A DNA stretch of 64,000 nucleotides from Marichromatium purpuratum 984 (lineage in GTDB: Bacteria > Pseudomonadota > Gammaproteobacteria > Chromatiales > Chromatiaceae), in contig NZ_CP007031.1 of NCBI RefSeq assembly GCF_000224005.2, positions 2,881,001 through 2,945,000 of the forward strand. Reading direction: 5' to 3'. Shown here one piece after another: positions 17,950-26,640 of the stretch (its first letter is position 1; each line of letters begins with the position of its first letter). The position numbers were made by a program, and so were the translations under genes. Below the pieces are notes generated by a model. That model ran no database searches. It saw nothing but the letters and a program-made list of their open reading frames with translations, and was not told where the DNA came from.

Positions 17950-18535
17950 GGATCTTGGCCACTTGCAGGAAGAAGGAGCGGAACCGAATCCCGGCACGCT
18001 CGGCCTGCCCGAGATTGACCAGCGGCAGAATACGGTCGGCCACGTGCAGGCCGGCCACGGCGCCACGCTCGACATCGCCGGCAAAGGGGGAGAACACCAG
18101 CACGCCGTGCTCGCGCGACCAAGCGCGCAGCTGCCCGGCCGAGAGACCGGGGGTGGCGACGAAGATCGCCCCCGGTGGCCCCCTGCGCCAGCGTTCGGCA
18201 TCGAGTTCGTGCGCGGGCAGGGTCTCGACCCGCAGCGGATGGTCGCGCACCGAGGCAACCCCTCCGAGCACCTGGGCCGCCTGACGCGCAGTCTCCAGCG
18301 CGCCTTCGTAGACCACCACCACGTGTAGCACGCCACCGGCAGCGAGATGCGTCTCCAACCTCTCGAGCGCCCCCAGACAGGCGGGGAAGAGCTTCAGTCC
18401 GACGCGCAATCGCTGCTCGTCCTCCGACCACAACCCGCTCCGCTCGGCGTGCGCCAGCCCAGTGTACAGCCAAAGCCCCAGCAGCAGTGTCCACCAGAAC
18501 GCCGGATGAGTGATGAGCGCGCGCCCTCGCGACAT
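17942..18535 (-). CDS. YfiR-like periplasmic protein (divergent)
   Basis: The protein has 197 residues from the ATG at 18533-18535. It has a signal peptide (ITHPAFWWTLLLGLWLYTGLAHA) and a mature domain beginning RSGLWSEDEQRLRVGLKLFP. The end, LHVADRILPLVNLGQAERAGI followed by RFRSFFLQVAKIHE, mirrors the YfiR family ending, but the N-terminal signature is not well kept, so this is a divergent member. It occupies the same place between receptor and signalling enzyme as the YfiR-like gene at 8533. It starts 10 bases after the receptor stop and overlaps the cyclase by eight bases. The expected role is to bind the periplasmic part of the cyclase and adjust c-di-GMP output (inference from position). 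Confidence 0.65.
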   Translation of the reverse strand: MSRGRALITHPAFWWTLLLGLWLYTGLAHAERSGLWSEDEQRLRVGLKLFPACLGALERLETHLAAGGVLHVVVVYEGALETARQAAQVLGGVASVRDHPLRVETLPAHELDAERWRRGPPGAIFVATPGLSAGQLRAWSREHGVLVFSPFAGDVERGAVAGLHVADRILPLVNLGQAERAGIRFRSFFLQVAKIHE

Positions 18536-18545
18536 CGGAGCGCCC

Positions 18546-20612
18546 TCAGAAACTGTATCCGACCGACAGCCACCACCGCCGTCCCGGCGTCGGATAGCCG
18601 TCGGGATAGACCAGTCCGACCCCGTCATAACTGGTGAGCTGATCGGGGAACCAAACCTCGGTATCGGTCAGGTTCTTAACCCCAAGGTGTACGAAGGGAC
18701 CACCACCGACCTGCCGATAGTTCACCGTCAGGTCGAGCTGGGTGCTGGCATCGACCGCATCGCGCGGGTCGCGCTCGGCGCGATGCCGCGGTCCGACATG
18801 ACGCAGCTGCAGCGCGGCCGTCCAACGCTCGTGCGGACGCCAGAGCAGCGCAAGGTTGGCCAGCAGGTCGGCGCCACCGGCCAGTGGCTCGTCGCTGTCG
18901 CGCCGGCGCGCGTCCACCAGCGAGAGGTTGGCGTCGATCTTGAAGCGGGCGCCGAAGCGGTACTGGTACTCCAACTCGACACCCTGCAACCGTGCGTCCG
19001 GCCCATTGACGAAGCCGTCGAGGTCCTGATCGTCGAACTGGATCGGGCGGGTGAGATCGGAGTGGAAGAGAATCAGGCGCGCCTCCCAGGCCGGACGCTT
19101 GAAGATATAGCCAAGCTCGTAGCTGGCGATCTCGCCGACGTGCAGGTCGCCCTTCGGGGCGTATTCCAGTTCGTAGAAGGTCGGCGGACGAAAGGCACGC
19201 GCGTACTGCAACTTGAGGATGTTCGACGCATCGATCCGCCAGACCGCGGCAAGACGGGGACTGACCAGGGAGCCGACATCGCTGTAGTCGTCATAGCGCA
19301 GCGTCGCGGTCAGCATCACCCGCTCGCCGAGGCTGAACTGGTCCTGCACCAGCGCGCTGAGGATTCGCCGCGAGCGGGCGGTATCGAGCCACTCTGGATC
19401 GAGCGCGAACGGCAACCCCGACCACGCCCAGCTCGCCTCATCGACCTCGACATGGGCCGCCTCGATACCAAAGAGCAGGCGATGTCCCTCGAGTCCGTGC
19501 CAGTGCAGGTCGGCGGCGGCCTCGTAGCGGTACTCGCGGTAGTCCTGATCCATGAACACCGCCTCGTCGGCCAGATAGCCGGCTGGGAAGACGAACAATC
19601 GATCGCGATCGCGCTGGTGCTCGATGGCCGCAGCGCGCAGCTCGAGTTCGAACATCTCGGAGAGCGCCAACCGATGCCCCAGTTGCAGCGCCACATAGCG
19701 CTGGCGCGCGGCCCGGTTGCCGTCATCGGGTGGGAGAAAGTGGTTGATGCCGAAGTGATCGCCATTGGCATCATCAAGCAGCCGCAGCTTGGCGAAACTC
19801 TCACCCCAGCGCAGATCGGTAAAGAGCGAGCGATAACGATACGCGGCATTGGCCGGTCCTGGCGCATTGGACAGTACGGTGAGTCCGAGCGGATCCAGGG
19901 CGTCGCGCTCGACCCAGGCCTTGCCGCCATCGCCTTGGGTGCCGGCCAGATTGACCGAGATCTCCAGGTCGCGCGCCGGATCCTCCCAGAACCACCGTCC
20001 GGCCACACCCTGCGCGCCGCCCTCGGCGATGATTGCCCCGAGCACGCGCTCTCGTGTGCGGGTGACGATATTGACCACCCCGGCAAAGGCATATTCGCCA
20101 TGGACCGACGAGCCCGGCCCGCGGATCACCTCGATGCGCTCGACCTGCTCGATGGGCATGTTGAGTACCGGGTTGGCGGTGGCCATCAGGGTCGAGTTCA
20201 TCGACACCCCATCGAGCAACACCTTGATGTTGCCCGAGCTATACCCGTGTCCGACCCCGCGACTGAGCACCTGCCGTTCACCGGTCACTTCGAGCGCCGG
20301 ACTCATCCCCGGGACCAGAGTCAGTGCCTCCCAGACGGTACGCGCACCACGCGCCAGCATCTCGTCACCGAGCAGAATGGTCGCCATCCCGGGAACGAAA
20401 TCGGCGTTCATCCCGCTACGGGTAGCCAGCTGTGTCTCGGTTTCCAGCAGGTCGAGCAAGCCCGCGATCTGATCAGCCTCGGTGCGCGTGGTGCCCTGCC
20501 CCTTGCCACACCACACCAGCCCGACGGCGCAGAGTAACCAGCCAAGCCGCCAGGATCGCCGCCCCCGCAAGCGGCCACCCCATCGACTGAACACGTCACA
20601 CAGCAAATCCAT
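18546..20612 (-). CDS. TonB-dependent outer-membrane receptor (second signalling module)
   Basis: The protein has 688 residues. An arginine-rich N-terminus and hydrophobic stretch (WRLGWLLCAVGLVWC) form the signal. The plug domain has VWEALTLVPGMSPALEVTG, LSRGVGHGYSSGNIKVLLDG and VIRGPGSSVHGEYAFAGVVNI. A long barrel ends in WWLSVGYSF with terminal phenylalanine. It resembles the first receptor (9071-11107) in architecture but not closely in sequence. No metal, haem or vitamin genes flank it, so the ligand is unknown. It is the first gene of the operon with the divergent YfiR-like protein and the diguanylate cyclase. The first ATG is taken as the start; a later start near the hydrophobic stretch is possible. 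Confidence 0.87.
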   Translation of the reverse strand: MDLLCDVFSRWGGRLRGRRSWRLGWLLCAVGLVWCGKGQGTTRTEADQIAGLLDLLETETQLATRSGMNADFVPGMATILLGDEMLARGARTVWEALTLVPGMSPALEVTGERQVLSRGVGHGYSSGNIKVLLDGVSMNSTLMATANPVLNMPIEQVERIEVIRGPGSSVHGEYAFAGVVNIVTRTRERVLGAIIAEGGAQGVAGRWFWEDPARDLEISVNLAGTQGDGGKAWVERDALDPLGLTVLSNAPGPANAAYRYRSLFTDLRWGESFAKLRLLDDANGDHFGINHFLPPDDGNRAARQRYVALQLGHRLALSEMFELELRAAAIEHQRDRDRLFVFPAGYLADEAVFMDQDYREYRYEAAADLHWHGLEGHRLLFGIEAAHVEVDEASWAWSGLPFALDPEWLDTARSRRILSALVQDQFSLGERVMLTATLRYDDYSDVGSLVSPRLAAVWRIDASNILKLQYARAFRPPTFYELEYAPKGDLHVGEIASYELGYIFKRPAWEARLILFHSDLTRPIQFDDQDLDGFVNGPDARLQGVELEYQYRFGARFKIDANLSLVDARRRDSDEPLAGGADLLANLALLWRPHERWTAALQLRHVGPRHRAERDPRDAVDASTQLDLTVNYRQVGGGPFVHLGVKNLTDTEVWFPDQLTSYDGVGLVYPDGYPTPGRRWWLSVGYSF

Positions 20613-20951
20613 ACATCCTCGACTTCCTTCGAGTTGAGTCCATCCCTATCAAGCGGACATCGAGCGTGGGAACATGACCCATGGCCTCGAAATACATCGA
20701 GAAGGCGGTGATCACACCCATCCTCTCGGTATCGGCCCGCCGATTAGAGCATGCCAAACGCCACCCAGGAATCCGGCCTGACAGGCGGACCGACCAGCCG
20801 TAGCCCGCGCACGGCGCACCGTGCCGAGATCGGGGCATGCCACCGCCGACGGCACTCACCCCAGGCTGCCTTCCAATATGACCGAGTCGGGTGCTAGCAT
20901 CGGGACGCCTGCAACCATATCGGACGTGATTGCGAAAAAGGGACTTAAACG
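20613..20951. other. Divergent intergenic region upstream of the second TonB receptor
   Basis: About 340 bases separate the receptor and the small secreted-peptide gene. No cobalamin riboswitch, tRNA or strong promoter pair was recognised. AAGGGA just before 20952 is the likely ribosome binding site for the small gene. Confidence 0.35.
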
Positions 20952-21152
20952 ATGTTGATCAAATCAGCGCTGGGAGCCACTTCGGTCGCCCTGTCCATGC
21001 ATTGTTGGCTATTCGCCGGCGCCTCCTCGGTTTCGGCTCATGGAGAACCGACCGTCGTACCGACCCAGCCAGTCGGAGAGCAGCTCGCAGGCTGTCCGCC
21101 TTTCTGCAACCAAGAGCCTGGCCTCGACATCCTTGCCAGCCATTCCGGCTGA
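20952..21152 (+). CDS. Possible small secreted peptide with CPPFC motif
   Basis: This predicted 66-residue product begins MLIKSALGATSVALSMHCWL, with a likely signal peptide cleaved near SSVSA/HG. The mature part would be about 35 residues and contains GCPPFCNQEPGL. Support: an AAGGGA ribosome site at good spacing, a typical signal sequence, and a perfect 11-bp hairpin starting six bases after the stop codon. It stands just upstream of the STAS/RsbW/SpoIIE cassette on the same strand. No family was recognised. It could be a peptide sensed by the periplasmic domain of the phosphatase, or unrelated. The call rests on gene structure, not homology. Confidence 0.5.
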   Translation: MLIKSALGATSVALSMHCWLFAGASSVSAHGEPTVVPTQPVGEQLAGCPPFCNQEPGLDILASHSG

Positions 21153-21157
21153 AGGAC

Positions 21158-21190
21158 GCCCCTCGCGAGACCCAGGACTTCGCGAGGGGC
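21158..21190 (+). terminator. Perfect hairpin after the small peptide gene
   Basis: GCCCCTCGCGA (21158-21168) and TCGCGAGGGGC (21180-21190) form an 11-bp perfect stem with an 11-nt loop. It begins six bases after the stop of the small gene and ends 69 bases before the STAS gene. There is no T-run, so it may be a terminator, attenuator or mRNA-stabilising hairpin. Confidence 0.6.
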
Positions 21191-21259
21191 ACCGACACTG
21201 TGCCGGGACTCCCCTGCCGCGACCTTCGGCCCGGCGCGCCACAACGAGGTGACCGAACC

Positions 21260-21592
21260 ATGGAGCTAGCCGTTCAGCAAGCGTCCAACGCCCAGATCAT
21301 CACCCTCGGCGGCAGGCTCGACACCCTCACCGCGCCGCGCTATGAGAGCCGTGCGCTCGCGCTCGTCGATGACGGTGCCACCCGCATCGTGCTCGATCTC
21401 ACCGAACTCACCTATATCAGCAGCGCCGGGCTGCGCTCGCTGATCGTCACCGCCAAGGCCCTACAACAACAGGGCGGCGCCCTGCTGCTTGCCAACTTGA
21501 GCGGCAATGTCCGCGACGTGTTCGAGATGGCGGGGTTCGGCGCCATCTTCAAGACCTATGACTCCGTCACCATGGCGCTCGAGACCGTCTAG
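21260..21592 (+). CDS. STAS-domain anti-sigma factor antagonist
   Basis: The protein has 110 residues from the ATG at 21260. It is a single STAS domain: LGGRLDTLTAPRYESRAL, then IVLDLTELTYISSAGLRSLI holding the conserved serine pair that RsbW-type kinases phosphorylate, and NLSGNVRDVFEMAGFGAIF at the C-terminal end. Such proteins in their dephosphorylated state bind the RsbW-like kinase and release its target. The next two genes, an ATPase/kinase six bases on and a SpoIIE-type phosphatase, make a complete partner switch. The final target (sigma factor or another protein) is not in the cassette. Confidence 0.9.
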   Translation: MELAVQQASNAQIITLGGRLDTLTAPRYESRALALVDDGATRIVLDLTELTYISSAGLRSLIVTAKALQQQGGALLLANLSGNVRDVFEMAGFGAIFKTYDSVTMALETV

Positions 21593-21598
21593 AGTTCG

Positions 21599-22027
21599 GT
21601 GCCACCCCGCCGGCTCGCGACCACCGCCGAGATCACCGCCCTGCCCCAGGTGCTGGCCTTCGTCCTCGACTCGGCCGAGCAGACCGGACTGGGAGCTGAG
21701 GCACGAGGACGGCTGGAACTCGCCGTCGAGGAGGTCTTCGTCAACCTCTGTACCCACGCCTACCCCGTCGATGCGCCAGGCTGGGCCGAGATCAGCACCC
21801 ACCACGCCGACGACCGCCTGACGATCGAGATCCGCGACGGCGGTATCCCCTTCGATGGCACCCGCATACCGACACCGGACCTGGAGCAACCGCTGGCAGC
21901 GCGTCCGGTCGGTGGTCTCGGCTGGGTGCTGATCCGCCGTCTAGTCGACGGCCTCGACTACCGCCGACTCGAGGGCTGCAACCTGCTGCGCCTGAGCATG
22001 CGTCTCCCCGACCTGCCCCGCCGATGA
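21599..22027 (+). CDS. RsbW-like serine kinase / anti-sigma regulatory factor
   Basis: The protein has 142 residues and a GTG start at 21599, six bases after the STAS gene. The GHKL ATPase fold of RsbW/SpoIIAB is clear: N-box LAVEEVFVNLCTHAYP, G1 box EIRDGGIPFDGT and G2 box GGLGWVLIRRLVD. It probably phosphorylates the STAS protein and holds an unknown target when the STAS protein is phosphorylated. The stop overlaps the phosphatase start by four bases, indicating translational coupling. No sigma factor gene is adjacent, so the output may be a non-sigma partner, as in several Gram-negative partner switches. Confidence 0.88.
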   Translation: MPPRRLATTAEITALPQVLAFVLDSAEQTGLGAEARGRLELAVEEVFVNLCTHAYPVDAPGWAEISTHHADDRLTIEIRDGGIPFDGTRIPTPDLEQPLAARPVGGLGWVLIRRLVDGLDYRRLEGCNLLRLSMRLPDLPRR

Positions 22028-23922
22028 AGCGCCCGAGCATCGCCGCCCGGCTGAGCCTGATCGTCTCGCTCTACACCTCGGCGATCCTGCTCACGGTGCT
22101 CGGGGTCGACTATCTACGCTCGCTCGCCACCCTCGAGGCGGAGATCGAGCGCAATACCCGCCTCCAGACCGAGGCCACCGCCAACGCCCTCGAGATCCCG
22201 CTCGGCGCAGCCGCCCGTACCGCCCGTGCGCTGGCCGCAGCGCTCACGCACGGCCACTTCGACGACGCCAGCGCGCGCGAACTGCTGCGTCAGGGCATCG
22301 CCGACAACCGCGACGTCTTCGGCGCCACCCTGAGATTCGCCCCGAACCAGCACGAGACCTCCCGTCGGCACGACCACGACTGCCGTTGGCGCGGCACCGA
22401 CATCCAGTGCCTAGACGGGCGCGAAGCCGAACTCGACAGGCCGCTCGCACGCGCCGGTGCGCCGATACCCGACGGCGGACTGTCCTGGTCGCGCCCCTAC
22501 TTCGACGACGACCTCGGCCAGGCACGGATGGCGACGCTGAGCGCGGCCTTCGACGGCGGACTGGTGAGCCTCGAGCTGAACCTCGACCGACTCACCGGCG
22601 AGGTCGCGGCACTGCGCGTGCTCGACAGCGGTCACGCCGCGCTGCTCGCCGCCGACGGCACCTTCATCACCCACCCCCTGGCCGGCCTGGCGCTGCGCCG
22701 CGACATCCATGCCACGCCCGAGGCACTCGGGCTCGCGCATCACCCCCAACTCATCGCCGAGCTGCTATCGGGGCGCCCCGGGGTGATCGACGGGATCGAA
22801 ATCTCGGGCGACCCCGTCCGCCTCTACCACGCCCCGATCGCCCCCGCAGGCTGGACCCTGGCGGTGGTACTGCCGATCAAGGAGATCGACGACGACGTGC
22901 GCGCCCTGGCGCTGACCACCACCGCCATCGGCCTGCTCGGATTGGTGCTGATGCTGCTCGCGATCACCCTCAGCGCGCGCGCCATCACCCGACCGCTACG
23001 CCGACTGGTCGCGGCGACCCGCGAGATCGCCGCGGGACGGCTCGACACCCCGCTCCCGCTCCACCCGCACGACGACGAGATCGGCGACCTCACCGCCGGC
23101 TTCGCCATCATGACCCGCTCGCTGCGCGAGCACATCGAGCGCCTCACCGCCAGCACCGCCGCCCAGGCGCGTATCGCCAGCGAGCTGCGCATCGCCCACG
23201 ACATCCAGCTCTCGATCCTGCCGCGTCGGCTGGCGCCGCACCCCGCCTTCGACCTCCACGCCCTGGTCGAACCGGCGCGCGAGGTCGGCGGCGACTTCTA
23301 CGACTGCTTCGCCCTCGACGCCGATCACCACTGTCTGGTGATCGCCGATGTCGCCGGCAAGGGAGTGCCGGCGGCACTGTTCATGGCGGTGGCCAAGACC
23401 CTGGTCAAGACGGCGAGCGCGCCCGGGCGCGGCCCCGCCGAAGTGCTCGAGCGGGTCAACGCCGAACTCGCCCGCGACAACCCGCGGTGCATGTTCGTCA
23501 CCCTGTTCTGCGCCGTCCTCGATCATCGCAGCGGTGAGCTGATCCATGCCAACGCCGGACACAACCCGCCGCTGCTGCTGCGCGCCGAGGGCAACCTTGA
23601 ACCCCTGCCCTCGCAGGGACAACTGGTGCTCGGGGTGATGGCGGGGGCGCACTATCGCGACGCGCGCGCCCGGCTCGCGCCGGGCGACCGCCTGCTGCTC
23701 TACACCGACGGGGTCACCGAGGCGATGGACGCCGACGCGACGCTCTATGGCGAGGCGCGACTGCGCGAGGCGCTGCGCGCACTCGGCACCGGCTCTCCCC
23801 GGACCCTGGTCGAGGGCCTCATCGAGGAGGTCCACGCCTTCGCCGGCGACACCCCCCAGGCCGACGACATCACCCTGATGGCGCTGGCCTATCGCGGCGC
23901 GGACGCGCCGCTCGGGGACTGA
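22024..23922 (+). CDS. Membrane-bound SpoIIE/RsbU-type PP2C phosphatase with extracytoplasmic sensor and HAMP
   Basis: The protein has 632 residues. The first membrane segment (about 10-30) is followed by an extracytoplasmic region of about 260 residues resembling a dCache sensor. A second segment (TTTAIGLLGLVLMLLAITL) leads to a HAMP domain (RAITRPLRRLVAATREIAAG). The C-terminal phosphatase has all expected acidic motifs: EVGGDFYDCF, IADVAGKGVPAALF, YTDGVTEAMD and QADDITLMAL. It should dephosphorylate the upstream STAS protein in response to an external signal. The gene ends six bases from the convergent acyl-reductase gene, with no terminator in between. Confidence 0.9.
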   Translation: MKRPSIAARLSLIVSLYTSAILLTVLGVDYLRSLATLEAEIERNTRLQTEATANALEIPLGAAARTARALAAALTHGHFDDASARELLRQGIADNRDVFGATLRFAPNQHETSRRHDHDCRWRGTDIQCLDGREAELDRPLARAGAPIPDGGLSWSRPYFDDDLGQARMATLSAAFDGGLVSLELNLDRLTGEVAALRVLDSGHAALLAADGTFITHPLAGLALRRDIHATPEALGLAHHPQLIAELLSGRPGVIDGIEISGDPVRLYHAPIAPAGWTLAVVLPIKEIDDDVRALALTTTAIGLLGLVLMLLAITLSARAITRPLRRLVAATREIAAGRLDTPLPLHPHDDEIGDLTAGFAIMTRSLREHIERLTASTAAQARIASELRIAHDIQLSILPRRLAPHPAFDLHALVEPAREVGGDFYDCFALDADHHCLVIADVAGKGVPAALFMAVAKTLVKTASAPGRGPAEVLERVNAELARDNPRCMFVTLFCAVLDHRSGELIHANAGHNPPLLLRAEGNLEPLPSQGQLVLGVMAGAHYRDARARLAPGDRLLLYTDGVTEAMDADATLYGEARLREALRALGTGSPRTLVEGLIEEVHAFAGDTPQADDITLMALAYRGADAPLGD

Positions 23923-23928
23923 GCCGCG

Positions 23929-26628
23929 CTAGCGGCGCTCGTCCACGGTCAGTCGGACCTTGCCGGTCTTGGGATTGCGCTCGATGCCCTCGAGCGCCAG
24001 CACCTCGATGTGCGTCGGCGCCACCAGCCCGGCCTCGGTCATCGCACGGATTTCCTTGGAGTCGTGCAACAGGCGTTGCGACAACATCCCGGCGAGCCCG
24101 GTGGCATCCTCCGGCGCCGTACCGGCGGCGCGCTCGACCCGCACCACCAGCTGATCGCGATGTCCGTCGAGCCGCGCGCGCAGCTGGAAATGAGCGCCCA
24201 GCCCGGGCACCGCGGCGATCGCCGTGGCCACCACCTCGGGCTGGATGTTGCCGCCGCCGATGATCAATACGTCGTCGGCGCGCCCGAGCAGCTCCATGCG
24301 CCGGGTGCGCCGACCGCAGGGGCACTCGCCCTCGACCCAGCGCCCGAGGTCGCCGACGTCGTAGCGGATGGTCGGCATCAGCCGCCGTTGCAGATTGGTC
24401 ACCACCACCTTGCCGATCTCGCCCGGTCCGACCGGCGCCAGGGTCTCGGGGTGGAGCAGCTCGACATGGTGCAGATCCTCGTGGACATGGTGCACTCCGC
24501 CCTCGCAGTGCGCGCATTGATAGCCGATGGCGCCGGTGTCGTTGGTGGTGTAGCCGGTGGAGGCAAAGCGCGTGATACCGAGCACCCGGCTGAGATAGGC
24601 GCGCGAGCCGGCGAACAGGTGCTCGCCGCCGGTGGCGACCTTGTCGATGCGCAGCGCCACCCCGTGCGCCTCGACGTACTCGGCCAGCGACAGCAGCACC
24701 GAGGGGATGGTGATGATGGCGGTGGCGCCATAGCCGGTGAGTTGCTCGACGATCTGCTCCATCGGCAGGTTGCCCGAGATCGGCAGGATACGACAACCGG
24801 TGACCTCCAGCGCCTGGTTGTAGGAGACGAAGGAGGCCCACATGCTGCCGGCAAAGAGCAGGTTGGCGACCACGTCGCCGGGGCCGAACACCGACAGCGC
24901 CAGCCCCTTGCCGAGCCGCAGCGCGTTGGCGTGCTGCTCGGCGACGGTGCGATAGACCAGCTTGGGCGCCCCGGTGGTGCCGCCGCTGGAGAACACATAG
25001 CCGTCGCTCGCGCCCGCCGTCAGCAGCCCGTCGCCGCGCGGCGGCAGGTGCTGCTTGTAGTCCTCGCCGGACATCAGCGGCAGCCGGCGCACGTCGTCGA
25101 GCCCGATCAGGACGATCCCGGCATAGCGCGCGCGCAACAGCGGCGAGCCCTGGCGACAATCCTCGATCACCTGCAGCAGCCGCGAGCAGGTCTGGGCGTC
25201 ACGCTCGGCATCGGGGAGGAAGTCGAAGCTGTCGCCCGAGTCGTCGAGCCGGTGCCAGGACATGCGCTCCGAGCCCTGTTCGAGCCGATCGCGCGCCAGC
25301 GAGGTCCAGCGTACCAAGGTCGCCAGCCCGCGCGTGCCATCGTGCGGAGTGCCGTGCTTGCGCACCGCCATGCGTCCGATCTCGACCATGCGGTCGGCGC
25401 CCAGCGCCGAGAGCGCGCGCCCGAGCCGCCGCGCGCGCGGCTCGTCGGTGAGCAGCGCCACGGTCTGGATGTACTCGCCCATGGGCGCGACCCGCTCGAT
25501 CACCGACTCCAGCCGGTCGACCGGCTTGATGATCAGAGTGCGGTGCTGGCACGAGGTCTCGAACTCGGGATCGTCGCGCAGCGCCAGCGTCCAGCCGGTG
25601 CCGCCGCCGTGCAGCAGGTCGCCCACGCCCATCGCCCGCTCCACCTTGGCCAGCTCGCGCACCTTGTCGATCTCGACCGCGGCATCGTCGCCGATCGCCC
25701 CCGGCGGGATCTCCTCGGCCCAGCAGGTCAGCGCCGCGCCGAGCGCCGCCATCAGCCGCTCGGCGCTCTCGCGCCCCTCGACATAGACCACGTGCGGCGA
25801 GGAGCAGGCCGACTGCTCCCACATCACCGCGTCGCGCGCGATCAGTCGGGCGCAGGCGGACAGGCCGCGCCGCTCGAGCGCGTCGGCGGCGACCATCACG
25901 AAGCTGTACTTGGGCCCGTACTCGATCAGCCGGGTGTGCAGCCCGAGGTCGCGACGATAGCTGCGGATGGTGTCGGCGCCGCCGTAGACGACGATGGCAT
26001 TGCAGTCGCGCTTGAGCACCCGCTCCACCCCCTGGTCGCCGCCCTTCCAGGTCAGCAGCGCCAGCGAGCGGGCGATGTCGCCGCGCTGGTCGTGATCGCG
26101 CAGACTGGTGGCGAAGAGCACCGGGAAGATCGGATCGACCGAGGACATCTTCATCAGGTTGACGTTGCGGGTGACGATGCCCTGGATCAGGCTGTCGACC
26201 CCGCCGACGAAGACGTTGCCGGCCGAGACATGGGCCAGCACCCCCAGCGGCTGAGCCTTAACCAATCCCTGGAAGCGGGCGTCGAACACCCAGTCATCGA
26301 GCATCCGCGCATCCCCCAGGTCGCAACCCAGACGGGTGAGCAGGTTTTCCCGGCGCAGCAGGTCAACCATCACCTCGATCCCGGCCTCGATCATCTCCGG
26401 GCTGAAGCCGATCCGGTCGGGCAGCCGGCGCAGCGCCTCGACCCGGTAGGGATAGTCCGGCGCGCTCCAGGCCCGCGCGACACGGTCGAGCAGATCGAGC
26501 AGATAGCCCTGCGGGGTGGCGACCACCTGCGCCTTCATTGCGTGAGCGCGCGAAAGGATCGTCTCCAGCCGCGCCCCGGTCAGCGGCGCCTCGGCATGGT
26601 CGGTCTCGCCGTGGATGTAGTGGTGCAT
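23929..26628 (-). CDS. LuxC-type acyl reductase fused to a phenylacetate-CoA-ligase-like ANL domain
   Basis: The protein has 899 residues. Residues about 1-450 match the LuxC acyl-reductase family of the aldehyde dehydrogenase fold: AHVSAGNVFVGGVDSLIQG (132-150), TWKGGDQGVE, and the nucleophile C275 in MWEQSACSSPHVVYVEG. Residues about 470-899 form an adenylating domain of the PaaK/CapK type: phosphate loop FSSGGTTGAPK, YDVGDLGRWVEGECPCGRRT and GRADDVLIIGGGNIQPE, plus a CAHC cysteine pair. In luminous bacteria LuxC reduces an activated fatty acid to aldehyde with NADPH. The fused ANL domain suggests one protein activates a carboxylic acid and reduces it (inference). It is the last of six tightly packed genes, 12 bases after the LuxE-like gene. 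The substrate is unknown. Confidence 0.87.
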   Translation of the reverse strand: MHHYIHGETDHAEAPLTGARLETILSRAHAMKAQVVATPQGYLLDLLDRVARAWSAPDYPYRVEALRRLPDRIGFSPEMIEAGIEVMVDLLRRENLLTRLGCDLGDARMLDDWVFDARFQGLVKAQPLGVLAHVSAGNVFVGGVDSLIQGIVTRNVNLMKMSSVDPIFPVLFATSLRDHDQRGDIARSLALLTWKGGDQGVERVLKRDCNAIVVYGGADTIRSYRRDLGLHTRLIEYGPKYSFVMVAADALERRGLSACARLIARDAVMWEQSACSSPHVVYVEGRESAERLMAALGAALTCWAEEIPPGAIGDDAAVEIDKVRELAKVERAMGVGDLLHGGGTGWTLALRDDPEFETSCQHRTLIIKPVDRLESVIERVAPMGEYIQTVALLTDEPRARRLGRALSALGADRMVEIGRMAVRKHGTPHDGTRGLATLVRWTSLARDRLEQGSERMSWHRLDDSGDSFDFLPDAERDAQTCSRLLQVIEDCRQGSPLLRARYAGIVLIGLDDVRRLPLMSGEDYKQHLPPRGDGLLTAGASDGYVFSSGGTTGAPKLVYRTVAEQHANALRLGKGLALSVFGPGDVVANLLFAGSMWASFVSYNQALEVTGCRILPISGNLPMEQIVEQLTGYGATAIITIPSVLLSLAEYVEAHGVALRIDKVATGGEHLFAGSRAYLSRVLGITRFASTGYTTNDTGAIGYQCAHCEGGVHHVHEDLHHVELLHPETLAPVGPGEIGKVVVTNLQRRLMPTIRYDVGDLGRWVEGECPCGRRTRRMELLGRADDVLIIGGGNIQPEVVATAIAAVPGLGAHFQLRARLDGHRDQLVVRVERAAGTAPEDATGLAGMLSQRLLHDSKEIRAMTEAGLVAPTHIEVLALEGIERNPKTGKVRLTVDERR

Positions 26629-26640
26629 GGCGTGGCTCCC

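Noticed and set aside
18546-20951. Cobalamin or iron-uptake locus around the second TonB receptor
   Set aside because: No riboswitch, ABC transporter or metal-handling gene nearby.
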